Shown piece by piece: positions 4,783 to 13,163 of a stretch of DNA of 23,464 bases. The stretch comes from a virus. A program made the position numbers and the translations under genes. Under the pieces are notes generated by a model. That model did no database searches, was not told where the DNA came from, and was given only the letters and a program-made list of their open reading frames with translations. How positions within the stretch are numbered: position 1 is the stretch's first letter; each line of letters starts with the position of its first letter. The DNA lies in IMG/VR virus record IMGVR_UViG_3300042395_000079, positions 1 through 23,464 of that record; one strand, written 5' to 3'.

Positions 4783-7592
4783 CTAAACCAATCCCCACAT
4801 TCAATATTCTAATTGCCTTTGACAAAAAAGTTTTTTCTGGTTTAAAAAAGGCGATAAAGCAAGGTTCCTTTTCATCATATTTGGGTGCCGCGAAAGACTA
4901 TGTACTATTTAATAATATCTCAGATAATTTTATAAAGTTAGCCCATGCTTATTCTTTTCAACAAAAAGAAGGAAGTGAGACTGACAATTTTACTATCACT
5001 TTAGAACTTTTAGACCCCGGTAGAGTTTTTGAACAAAATTACATTGCAAACTCATTAAAGCAATTATTAGCTCCTAAGAGTGGAAACCTGTTTGACGCTA
5101 CTGATACTGAAGAAGAAATAGCTAGATTACAAAATATATTAGATCATCAAAATGAGAATGACCCCGATTTCTGGAAAAACATGGGGGCCGTGGCATTAGT
5201 TGACGGGACAATTGAAAACGATTTATATAATTTAAGCAATGAAAAAAGAAACAAAAGAAATTTCAATATAGTCGCTCCCGGGGAAGAGGATGAAACACCA
5301 GAACAAATAAAAGAACGAGGGGAATTGGAGTATCAAAAATTAGTAAATGAATTTGAGGCTAAAAGACAGCAATATATTACAGAAATTCAGGCACGGTTAG
5401 CTAGATTACAAAACCCAAAAGGCTTGGCAAATTTTTACATATCGTATGGATGTGGTGATAACCTAGACAATTGGGCTGGGCCTTTCCTTTGTACTATGAC
5501 GGGTGCAAAAATTGGATTTTCTGCTGAAACTGGATTTAGAACCGTCACTGTTCTTTTTACCGTGGATTCGGAGTTTCCGGGATTAACTCCTATTGATTCA
5601 TCACGATTTGAATTAGGTAGAGATATACAAATTTTTGGACAATCCCCTTTGATTACTACCATAACACAAGACCCAGTAAACTTTACAGATTTTTTTTATG
5701 GGGGATCAGATGATGTTCCACTACTTAATGCAACCAAAGAACAGAAAGATAGAGAAGAAAAAGCTCAAGCTAGTAGAGTGAGTCAACTAAACTCAACTGG
5801 AAGTTCCCCCGGAGAAGAGGGTGTTTATGATTATCATTATGCAATATCGGAATGTATAAAAGATTATTTAAAAAAAGCCACTGCTAACAAAGCAAACATA
5901 GTGGTATTGTTCCCCGATATAAACTTATTGATGAAACCATTGGAAGACAGTTATAACAGGGAATATAGGTTTAATTCTAACTTGTATGGAAATGCTCCAA
6001 TATATGTTAAACTGCCTAGTGGGAAAGAGCAGGCTATTAGCAAGAGGAGATTGTATGTAGTGCCTAAAATTCTAAAAGATTTAGGTTTTGACATAACATC
6101 TGAAATTACATCGGGTGACAAAATAATTACTTATAGCGATACAACATTAATTTCACCAAATGGAACTCCTGATGCAAACGCAAAAGTCGTTGAGCGGGTT
6201 ACAGATGCAGCAAGAACTGCAAAAAATTTGCAAATTAGTTTAGTCAAAAAACCGGGACAAACTTTCATGGATCCTTTGAAGATTGTTACTGCTGGGCTAT
6301 CTACTGGTTTGCAAGTTATTAAACCTGTATTCATGATTGAAAATAATGTTGATTTCATAAAAGATTTTAAAGAATATTGCGACAAACACGGGGCAGAGGA
6401 AAGAGCAAGAAGACAAGAGATCGAGTCCAACTTTGATATTAGACAAAAGATTCGTTTAGGTGAGCTTTCAGGAAGACGGCAAGAAATTCTAGACATAGAT
6501 CCAGAAAAACCAATTTTAATTTATGGTGATAAAACCATGATTGATAGGTTTTTTTATGGTAAGATAAAACTAGAAAAAATAGGATTGTTCAAGTTTGGTT
6601 TTGGCGGTGACGAGGCAACTTTGGCGGAGATTGAAAAAAGTAAAAAAGCAGAAGATCCAACAAATATTTATTTTAATTATAATTATCTTTTTGCATATAG
6701 AGACAAAAAATTTGCTTCGGATGAATACTTCCAAATAGCGAACAAATATTTCCAAATAGCTAAACAAGATAATTGCTTTAATTCATACTCTTTACCGAAG
6801 TCACAATTTGCATTTGATGTCGTAGATCAGCAAAGACTAGAACAAGCTAATATCCCAGTATTTAAATTTGGGGTTCAAGATCCAAATGTTTTGGATCTTG
6901 ACATGGATGTTAATCATTACTATTTTAATATATTAAATAAAATAGTTTATGAAACAACTAAACTCCATCGAGGGTCTAGGGGCACAGTAAATAAAACGGA
7001 TGAAGGCTTTAATGCTTTGTTAGAATTGGACAAATTTCATGTTTCTAATATTATAAAAAACTTCACAGTGATAAAACCAGATGGGACCAAAGGGTTAAGC
7101 TACACAGGAATCAAGGCTGCAAAAGAGTTATCCTTATTTGCTGAAACTTCGGAAGAAGATATCGAAGCAGTTTTTGCATCCTTAATGGCTTTGTCTGGAG
7201 ACAAAACTTTAGTTAAAAACTTAGAATGGTGGAAAAAAGAAAATCCGACTGTACATTTTTTAACTATGTTGGAAGAAATGTCTCAATTAGCATATCGAGG
7301 AACCATTCGAACTTTACCTTTCTTCCACCTGTCCAATAGTGTTGGATCTATCAACCCCGCATTGCTTTTTGTGAGAGAATCTTCAATATTAGGAATCAAT
7401 AAAACCAATTCCATTAGCGATGTGCTTAACGGGCTGTGGGTGATTTATGGGTACGAACATTCAATAGGAAAAGGAGAAGCTTATTCTACATTCCATATTA
7501 CAAAAGATATTAGAATCCAAATGCCAAAGCCTATGATGCCAATAGGTAAGAAGTCTACAGAACCCATAGAAGTTAAAGAGGCAGAGGAGTGA
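4779..7592 (+). CDS. Large baseplate hub protein, gp27/gpD-like
   Basis: A 937-aa protein, more than twice the length of T4 gp27 (391 aa). The N-terminus (NILIAFDKKVF, then an aromatic/beta segment ending in ETDNFTITLELLDPGRVFEQ) resembles the first tube-like domain of hub proteins. Residues about 168-210 form a charged helical insertion rich in Glu, Gln and Arg. Residues about 220-270 return to beta structure (GPFLCTMTGAKIGFSAETGF, VTVLFTVDSEFPG). The last ~100 residues, from about 838, carry YRGTIRTLPFFHLSN, then a segment ending LWVIYGYEHSIGKGEAYSTF. This is the conserved second-domain pattern of gp27, gpD and VgrG hubs, where a short 'G-W-x-I-x-G-x-x-H' beta motif closes the ring. The gene lies directly before the spike gene, as expected for hub and spike partners. 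It has an ATGA overlap with the upstream gene. The hub role is well supported; the roughly 500-residue middle region is unexplained. Confidence 0.75.
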   Translation: MTKPIPTFNILIAFDKKVFSGLKKAIKQGSFSSYLGAAKDYVLFNNISDNFIKLAHAYSFQQKEGSETDNFTITLELLDPGRVFEQNYIANSLKQLLAPKSGNLFDATDTEEEIARLQNILDHQNENDPDFWKNMGAVALVDGTIENDLYNLSNEKRNKRNFNIVAPGEEDETPEQIKERGELEYQKLVNEFEAKRQQYITEIQARLARLQNPKGLANFYISYGCGDNLDNWAGPFLCTMTGAKIGFSAETGFRTVTVLFTVDSEFPGLTPIDSSRFELGRDIQIFGQSPLITTITQDPVNFTDFFYGGSDDVPLLNATKEQKDREEKAQASRVSQLNSTGSSPGEEGVYDYHYAISECIKDYLKKATANKANIVVLFPDINLLMKPLEDSYNREYRFNSNLYGNAPIYVKLPSGKEQAISKRRLYVVPKILKDLGFDITSEITSGDKIITYSDTTLISPNGTPDANAKVVERVTDAARTAKNLQISLVKKPGQTFMDPLKIVTAGLSTGLQVIKPVFMIENNVDFIKDFKEYCDKHGAEERARRQEIESNFDIRQKIRLGELSGRRQEILDIDPEKPILIYGDKTMIDRFFYGKIKLEKIGLFKFGFGGDEATLAEIEKSKKAEDPTNIYFNYNYLFAYRDKKFASDEYFQIANKYFQIAKQDNCFNSYSLPKSQFAFDVVDQQRLEQANIPVFKFGVQDPNVLDLDMDVNHYYFNILNKIVYETTKLHRGSRGTVNKTDEGFNALLELDKFHVSNIIKNFTVIKPDGTKGLSYTGIKAAKELSLFAETSEEDIEAVFASLMALSGDKTLVKNLEWWKKENPTVHFLTMLEEMSQLAYRGTIRTLPFFHLSNSVGSINPALLFVRESSILGINKTNSISDVLNGLWVIYGYEHSIGKGEAYSTFHITKDIRIQMPKPMMPIGKKSTEPIEVKEAEE
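6726..6767 (+). repeat. 21-bp tandem duplication in hub gene
   Basis: Two adjacent 21-base units (6726-6746 and 6747-6767) encode YFQIANK and YFQIAKQ. The DNA differs at only a few bases. It is a small in-frame expansion by seven residues, about two helical turns. Confidence 0.8.
7585..7589 (+). promoter_or_regulatory. Ribosome binding site that decides the spike start
   Basis: AGGAG lies 5 bases before the ATG at 7595. A GTG at 7589 in the same frame would overlap this site and leave no spacer, so the ATG at 7595 is preferred. Confidence 0.7.
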
Positions 7593-7594
7593 AT

Positions 7595-8488
7595 ATGGAA
7601 ATAGTATTAGCTGATGTTCGAGATAATGTAGATTTGTTTAAAACAGGTACTTTTATAGTTACATTTGAACAATACCCACACGGCGTAGAAGTTAGATATG
7701 TGTCCCCTTACATAACTCAAAACAATAAAGGCTTCATGGCTATTCCAGAGGTTGGAACACAAGTTTTAATTTGTAAACCTAACAATAAAAACGATTGGTA
7801 TTTCATGGGATCAGTCATGGAACCAAGTGTCGGTGATTCCTTATCGGAGGGTAAAATAACTGGCGAAGGGGTTGTTGATCCATTTTTAGATCCGTATAAA
7901 GCTAGAGGTGTGGTTCCTCAAAAATATATTTTTAGTTCCCCCAAAGGCAATAAATTAGTTTTATCTGATTCGTATTCCCCTATAGAGGAAAATAAAAAAG
8001 TAATGTTGGAATCGTCCAACGGCATGAAAGTTGAGTTAAATGATAGCATAGGATCGGTCATAGTTAGGAACTCAACTGGATCTGCCAAAGTTACTTTAAC
8101 TGAGAATTTTTGCGAAGGGGAAGGGGGGTCTGATGCAATAACCATGGAGTGTACTGGAAATATAAATATAACTTCCAGAAATGCATCAATGGATATTCAG
8201 GTTATTGATGGTAGAGTATTAAATATAGTAAACACATCCACGGGCGCGAATGGGGTTGGTAGAAGCGATCCACTTGCTGGAAATATAAACATTGTATCAA
8301 CGCACAATGATATTAATATCCAAGCTCAAGGCGACAACCAACAGATAAATTTAACTGCTGGGGGTGAGGGTGGAGATATTCAAATGAACGCAAGGGGAAC
8401 AGTTGTTATCAATGGTGAACAAGGCGTTTTTATCAATTCTGCGGATGGTGACATAAATATAAGTGGGAATAGAATTTATTTAAATTAA
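7595..8488 (+). CDS. Tail spike / central needle, gp5/gpV-like, no lysozyme domain
   Basis: A 297-aa protein from the preferred ATG. Residues 1-80 look like the OB-fold of gp5, gpV and VgrG spikes: short strands in FIVTFEQYPHGVEVRYVSPY, then GFMAIPEVGTQVLICKPNN and DWYFMGSVMEP. Residues about 100-175 form a beta-rich linker (KYIFSSPKGNKLVLSDSY). From about 180 to the end there is a regular run of short strands with Asn/Ile/Thr alternation (GNINITSRN, GNINIVSTHNDINIQAQGD, GTVVINGEQGVFINSADGDI), the signature of the intertwined triple-stranded beta-helix needle. The gene follows the hub gene by two bases. The lysozyme domain that T4 gp5 carries between the OB-fold and the helix is absent, so this spike resembles the P2 gpV type. 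It is expected to trimerise under the hub and puncture the outer membrane. Confidence 0.88.
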   Translation: MEIVLADVRDNVDLFKTGTFIVTFEQYPHGVEVRYVSPYITQNNKGFMAIPEVGTQVLICKPNNKNDWYFMGSVMEPSVGDSLSEGKITGEGVVDPFLDPYKARGVVPQKYIFSSPKGNKLVLSDSYSPIEENKKVMLESSNGMKVELNDSIGSVIVRNSTGSAKVTLTENFCEGEGGSDAITMECTGNINITSRNASMDIQVIDGRVLNIVNTSTGANGVGRSDPLAGNINIVSTHNDINIQAQGDNQQINLTAGGEGGDIQMNARGTVVINGEQGVFINSADGDINISGNRIYLN

Positions 8489-8489
8489 T

Positions 8490-11132
8490 ATGGTTTATTT
8501 TGACCTACAAACAGCAGCAAAGGTATTTGGGGAGGGTGCAAGCCCGGTAGACTCCCTAGCTACAGCATTTGGAGTTCCACAATGCTTATTAGATATTGGA
8601 AAAAGTGCTGCATTAGCACTACTACCCAGCAATGCTGTTTTGGGTATTTCAGAAAAAATCCAACAAGGTCGAGATAGAGCGTCTTCCCACATAGCCAGTA
8701 TAAAAAAGAAGATTCTACAACAAAACGGAATCTTTGAAATTGATACAGAAAATGGAACTTTTAGATTTACTTCGGATTTCAGCAGAAACGGTTCAGATAA
8801 GGATGCGTTTAGTTTAGGAAAAGAAGTTGGCGCAATTGCTGATGCAGTAGGGTATGCTACACAGTTTGGAACTGAGCTTTACGCCAATTATTTAGGTGCA
8901 GCGCAGGTAGTAAACGGGGTAATTGATTGCGTAAACACTTATAAGCAGTTCTTAGATTTGCAAAAAGGACCATCTGCATTAAAAGCAAAACAATTAGATC
9001 CCAACTATGTGGAGACTCAGTATGCAGTTGAGATAGCAGAAGTCCAATCATCTTTGGCTTTCATAGCAGAGGCCGACGAAGCTTTGCAAAACGCAAGAAA
9101 TGTAATGGCAGCAAGGCTTGCCGATCCAACACTAGAGCCAGTATTTATCAATTCAGATTTGGTTTCGGGTACAGGGTTCCTTACTGCGAAGGATCTCTCA
9201 TCCGCTCCGACAGATCCAATATTTAGATTAGTTTTTGGCCCACCCAAATCCAAAAAGGGGCAATTCCTATTGTCTGTTGATGGTTTGTATTATGATTCGC
9301 AATCCGGTGGGCTTCCTACAGTAAGCGGTATCGTTCTCCCTGAAGAAAAATATAAGTTTGAACAAGATGCAAACTTGGGAGGAAAAGGGTTTGGGGTTTC
9401 TTTAAAATCAATCAATGATTATGTCGATACTATTTTTGATTTAAATGTAATAGACAACTCTGCGGATATGATGGAGCAATATGACGCAGATCATTTTTAT
9501 TGCATTCTAAGAAATCAAAAAACAAAACACATTTATGATTTGTCAGCGCAAGTCGGAATAGCTGAAACATACGAAGGCGTTGCCGTTGTAAATAATTTGA
9601 GACAATCTTTGTATTCTACTGCTGCCATGTATGACTCAAAGATTAATAGGCGTAAAAAACAAATTGAAGTCGCTATCAAAGCACCATATTTGTTTGGAAA
9701 AGGAGCCTTCTTCAAAAAGGGAGAAGTCCCAATCAATGATTTTTCATACTTAAAAGACCTTAACTTAGCCGTAGCATATGAGAATCAAAAGAAATTAGTT
9801 TTGCGTCAAGCAGAAGTATCAGGAGTCGTACTACCCCTCAAACCCAAGTTCGTGACCGCACCTGAGGCTGAATCTGTGGTTACTATGAATCATTTAGTTG
9901 TTCCATCTGTTGGAGCAGGTGCAATTGTTTATGATCCAGATTCAAATGGATCGCAAGCATCCATATTGTCACTCACTGATGTAATTGTTAAGGATGGTCT
10001 TTTTGCAATCTACAACTTCTTGGATGGAGAAGTTACCACTATAGGGTCTGACAAGTACAATGTATTGAATTGTGCAAGTAGCAATAATTACAATAATGCT
10101 CAATTAATTGCTAACACGCCATCTTCAGTATTTAGCAAAGGACTAGCAATACCTCGATTCAATGGAATTGCAACTTATTCAACCGCTACAAGTATTAATG
10201 GAATTGGTTCTTTTGCAATAATGCCTGACACTAGGGAATTTCAAGATTGGACTTACAGCCCCAAAGGATTTACTTTTGAGTCTTGGGTTTACACCCCCGG
10301 AATTTCTAGAGTTGTTACTGGGGATATTAATCCAACAACAGGGTATGGAACATCCACCATGCATCGAATTATCCTAGGCTGTGAAAACACAGGTGGATTA
10401 AATGAATCATTGGATCCAACTCAAGTAGGTTATTCCAACAATAGCACAGTTACCAAAGGAATGTTAATTGGGTTCACTAGAGATCGCCAACTTACATCTA
10501 GCCTTGCGCCTAACGCTACAAATAGCTCAAATCCAGCATCTGGTGGAATTTTTTATATAGCTCCTACTAGGTCAATTAACGCATCAGATATTGCGTTTAT
10601 AAATAAAGCAAGCATAAATGGTTGTGCGTCTGGTTATGAAGTATTAAAGTGCGCCATTCCTATATCCAAGCAGTTAGCTAGTGGAAAATATGTAAGTTCT
10701 GTAAACTCAGAATTTATGCATTTTAGTGTCGCAGTTGATCCACAGTTAAACCAAGTTAGGATAGCCGTCGATGGTGAATTAGTGGCTACATCTGCCTTGT
10801 CCGATGTATTTGGTGTCCCTCCATACACAGCTCCGGGAATACCATCATTTAAACAATCTAATAGTTTTGAATATTCGTTCTCGTCTACCGGATCGCCATT
10901 CCATATAAATGGACCAAAACTTAATGATTACTTCACACCGTGGATTTTAGGTGGGGGTTATTCTGATGGAAATAAAAACGCAGGAGGGTTTATGAATTTA
11001 GATTCAGGACTCAGAAGCGGGTTAAACGGCCATTTAGGAAGTGTTAAATTTTACTCAAAAGCCCTAACTACTAGTGAGACTAAGACTAATTTTGATGGGC
11101 AGAAAGGGTTCTTCAAGAACATTGACTTATAA
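8490..11132 (+). CDS. Large structural protein with C-terminal LamG/concanavalin-like domain
   Basis: An 880-aa protein between the spike and gp25 genes. Residues 1-170 are helical and Ala-rich (SLGKEVGAIADAVGYATQFG). Residues about 170-490 are mixed and unrecognised. Residues about 500-880 look like a concanavalin A-like/LamG jelly-roll: GLFAIYNFLDGE at about 502, then GFTFESWVYTPGI near 593, DPQLNQVRIAVDGELVATSA near 750, and a closing LNGHLGSVKFYSKALTTSE near 846. These match the usual LamG order of 'f-t-x-e-x-W-v', 'v-a-v-d-g' and 'G-x-l-g-x-v-x-x-Y-x-x-A-L'. Such domains often bind glycans, so a cell-surface contact or virion-decoration role is likely. No good Shine-Dalgarno site is visible, and the start depends on coupling from the spike stop two bases upstream. 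The first 500 residues could be a baseplate attachment part. Confidence 0.75.
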   Translation: MVYFDLQTAAKVFGEGASPVDSLATAFGVPQCLLDIGKSAALALLPSNAVLGISEKIQQGRDRASSHIASIKKKILQQNGIFEIDTENGTFRFTSDFSRNGSDKDAFSLGKEVGAIADAVGYATQFGTELYANYLGAAQVVNGVIDCVNTYKQFLDLQKGPSALKAKQLDPNYVETQYAVEIAEVQSSLAFIAEADEALQNARNVMAARLADPTLEPVFINSDLVSGTGFLTAKDLSSAPTDPIFRLVFGPPKSKKGQFLLSVDGLYYDSQSGGLPTVSGIVLPEEKYKFEQDANLGGKGFGVSLKSINDYVDTIFDLNVIDNSADMMEQYDADHFYCILRNQKTKHIYDLSAQVGIAETYEGVAVVNNLRQSLYSTAAMYDSKINRRKKQIEVAIKAPYLFGKGAFFKKGEVPINDFSYLKDLNLAVAYENQKKLVLRQAEVSGVVLPLKPKFVTAPEAESVVTMNHLVVPSVGAGAIVYDPDSNGSQASILSLTDVIVKDGLFAIYNFLDGEVTTIGSDKYNVLNCASSNNYNNAQLIANTPSSVFSKGLAIPRFNGIATYSTATSINGIGSFAIMPDTREFQDWTYSPKGFTFESWVYTPGISRVVTGDINPTTGYGTSTMHRIILGCENTGGLNESLDPTQVGYSNNSTVTKGMLIGFTRDRQLTSSLAPNATNSSNPASGGIFYIAPTRSINASDIAFINKASINGCASGYEVLKCAIPISKQLASGKYVSSVNSEFMHFSVAVDPQLNQVRIAVDGELVATSALSDVFGVPPYTAPGIPSFKQSNSFEYSFSSTGSPFHINGPKLNDYFTPWILGGGYSDGNKNAGGFMNLDSGLRSGLNGHLGSVKFYSKALTTSETKTNFDGQKGFFKNIDL

Positions 11133-11584
11133 TGGCGACTAATTTTTACGGAAGACCAGTTTCAAAAGCGATCCAGAAGGATGTAGTTTCCACTACTAAA
11201 AAAATCTATGGATTCTCTTACCCATTGGTTGCTAATCCTAAACGGGGTTACTTTTCAAAAGAATCTGGTGTTACTCTGGTTAGAAATAATTTAAGACAAT
11301 TACTACTAACCACAAAAGGTGAGCGAGTTATGCTCCCAGATTTTGGCACTAATTTAAAGTATTTTTTATTTGAGCCATTAGATAAATTTACTGTTCAAAA
11401 CATACGAGACGATATTCTTCTTGCAATTAATAAATATGCTCCGGGAGTTAAAGTAGTTAGTTTGCGAGTATACCCAAGTCAGAGCATAAGCATGGAAGGA
11501 CTGCAAGGTCTTTACATAAATTTAACTGTGCAAGTTGAAGAGCTTAACCAGCAAACCCTAGATGTGAATGTGGAGATAGGATAA
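11132..11584 (+). CDS. 25: Baseplate wedge protein gp25
   Basis: A 150-aa protein of the gp25/gpW (VCA-type) family, near the 132 aa of T4 gp25. The core motif is GERVMLPDFGTNLKYFLFEP (about residues 65-84), matching the family pattern 'GER.m.P.fG..l...lFep'. It is followed by helical DKFTVQNIRDDILLAINKYA and a strand PGVKVVSLRVYPS that continues into the LQGLYINLTVQVEEL beta hairpin. gp25 joins the wedge to the first sheath ring and helps trigger contraction. Its stop is followed after one base by the ATG of gp6, the usual pair in all contractile systems. It overlaps the LamG gene by one base. The family call is firm. Confidence 0.94.
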   Translation: MATNFYGRPVSKAIQKDVVSTTKKIYGFSYPLVANPKRGYFSKESGVTLVRNNLRQLLLTTKGERVMLPDFGTNLKYFLFEPLDKFTVQNIRDDILLAINKYAPGVKVVSLRVYPSQSISMEGLQGLYINLTVQVEELNQQTLDVNVEIG

Positions 11585-11585
11585 C

Positions 11586-13163
11586 ATGGCATTTAACGGA
11601 ACCGTACAATCAGACTTTTTAAAGTTAGTAAATATTCCTGAGTCTAAGCGCGGGGATACGATTGATTATGCCGCTACGGATTTTTTAACTTTAAGAACTG
11701 CCCTTGTAAATTATATCAAAGCAACATATCCTTTAGATTATCAAAATTTTTCTGAGTCTGATCTCGGCATGATGTTGATTGAACTAGTAGCTTACATGGG
11801 AGCAGTCATGTCCATGAAAGCTGATATGCTTGCAAATGAATCGTTCCTATCAACTGCAAAAAATAGAAACAATGTAAAAAAATTGATGGAGCTTGTTGGG
11901 GTTAGAATGAAAGGGCCTATTTCTTCGGTCGCAAATGCAAGATTGTCTTTTAATTCAGCAGTTACTAACGCACCATTAAATATAACCCCATCCCAGAGGG
12001 TCGTTTCAATAGCGTCCCCAGAAGATGGGGGTCCTCTTAATTTTACTTTGTACAAAACAGAACCCGGTGGAGCTTTATCTCCAATTAGTTCAGATGCATC
12101 TATTGATCTAACTACTGGAGAATCCGAAAATACTGCCAGCACAGTCTGGACAAATTTAGCTTTGCTAGAAGGCGCATTAGTTATTCAAACTGGGGCATTT
12201 AATTCTACAGATTTAATAAAAAGAGTGGCATTGACCACATCTCCGGTTGTTGAGAAGAGTGTAGAGGTTTATATCACTTCAAATGACGCTGCTGCCTCTG
12301 GTGCTTGGACTCAAGTGGACAATCTATTCTTTGCTTCCGGTGGCGGTGAACGATTGTATGAAATTGTGTATGACGATTCCTATGGTGCAACTGTAGTTTT
12401 CGGAGACGGTATTGTAAGTAAATCTCCTCCCGCAGATGCGGAATACACAATAGCATACAGAGTTGGAGGTGGCACTAGAGGTAACATAAATTCGGAAATT
12501 ATTAATACCCAATTGATTATTGGTTCTGACACGGGGACTTTGGAAAATGTTACACTTGCAACAGGAGGTCAGGATTCTGAGACAGTAGAACATGCCAAAC
12601 GGTATGCCCCTCTAACATTCAAACGGCAAGATAGATTGGTCACAGCCGAGGATTATTCTACTTTTGCAAACGCATTCGTAAGCCAAACCGGAGCTACAGG
12701 AAAAGCTCGTGCTGTAGTTCGGGACGCTTATAGTTCAGCTAATATCTTAGATATCTACCTCTTACAGATAGCCTCCCCCCTTCAATTACAACAAGCTACT
12801 ATTCCATTTAAGAGTGACTTGCTTGCTGCGATGCAACCTAAAAAAATGCTTACAGACGAGATAATTGTGGTGGACGGGTTGATAAGAACTTTGGATTTAG
12901 TGGTGACGGTAAGAATAGATAAGAATTTATCTGCAAAAGAAGAGTTGATAAAAGGTAAAGTTAGAAGAAGAATAACAAACTTCTTCAATGTCAACAACTT
13001 TGATTTTGGCAAAACACTAGTTCTCGCAGACCTCAATCGTTCTATATTTACCATACCTGAAGTACGGTATGCAACTGTTGATAATTTAGATACGGATGTT
13101 ACAGTGGATTTCAATGAAATAATCCAACTGAACAATTATACAATTAATATAGTGACAGTCTGA
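11586..13163 (+). CDS. 6: Baseplate wedge protein gp6/gpJ
   Basis: A 525-aa protein of the gp6/gpJ (baseplate J) family, shorter than T4 gp6 (660 aa) but longer than P2 gpJ. The N-terminus has the typical IDYAATDFLTLRTALVNYIK opening and a SDLGMMLIELVAYMGAVMSM helix. The middle carries ERLYEIVYDDSYGATVVFGD and 'YRVGGGTRGNIN', which fit the J-type GDG beta motif. Residues about 337-357 are VEHAKRYAPLTFKRQDRLVT followed by AEDY, the family's best signature. gp6 dimers form the inner iris ring that holds wedges together and couples baseplate opening to sheath contraction. A weak GGAG/AGG region precedes the ATG. Its stop overlaps the next ATG as TGATG. The family call is firm. Confidence 0.92.
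   Translation: MAFNGTVQSDFLKLVNIPESKRGDTIDYAATDFLTLRTALVNYIKATYPLDYQNFSESDLGMMLIELVAYMGAVMSMKADMLANESFLSTAKNRNNVKKLMELVGVRMKGPISSVANARLSFNSAVTNAPLNITPSQRVVSIASPEDGGPLNFTLYKTEPGGALSPISSDASIDLTTGESENTASTVWTNLALLEGALVIQTGAFNSTDLIKRVALTTSPVVEKSVEVYITSNDAAASGAWTQVDNLFFASGGGERLYEIVYDDSYGATVVFGDGIVSKSPPADAEYTIAYRVGGGTRGNINSEIINTQLIIGSDTGTLENVTLATGGQDSETVEHAKRYAPLTFKRQDRLVTAEDYSTFANAFVSQTGATGKARAVVRDAYSSANILDIYLLQIASPLQLQQATIPFKSDLLAAMQPKKMLTDEIIVVDGLIRTLDLVVTVRIDKNLSAKEELIKGKVRRRITNFFNVNNFDFGKTLVLADLNRSIFTIPEVRYATVDNLDTDVTVDFNEIIQLNNYTINIVTV

Noticed and set aside
7589-7591. GTG as start codon of the spike gene
   Set aside because: It overlaps the AGGAG ribosome site and the upstream stop codon; ATG at 7595 has a correct 5-base spacer.
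8161-8168. Exact TATAAATA, the T4 late-promoter core
   Set aside because: It lies inside the spike gene where the repeated Asn-Ile codons (AATATAAATATA) of the beta-helix produce it. A rough estimate for such AT-rich DNA gives a few chance matches in 23 kb.
10598-10605. Second exact TATAAATA on the plus strand, about 530 bases before gp25
   Set aside because: It is inside the LamG gene with no associated gap or ribosome site. One or two such octamers are expected by chance in this AT-rich sequence, though transcript mapping could revive it.
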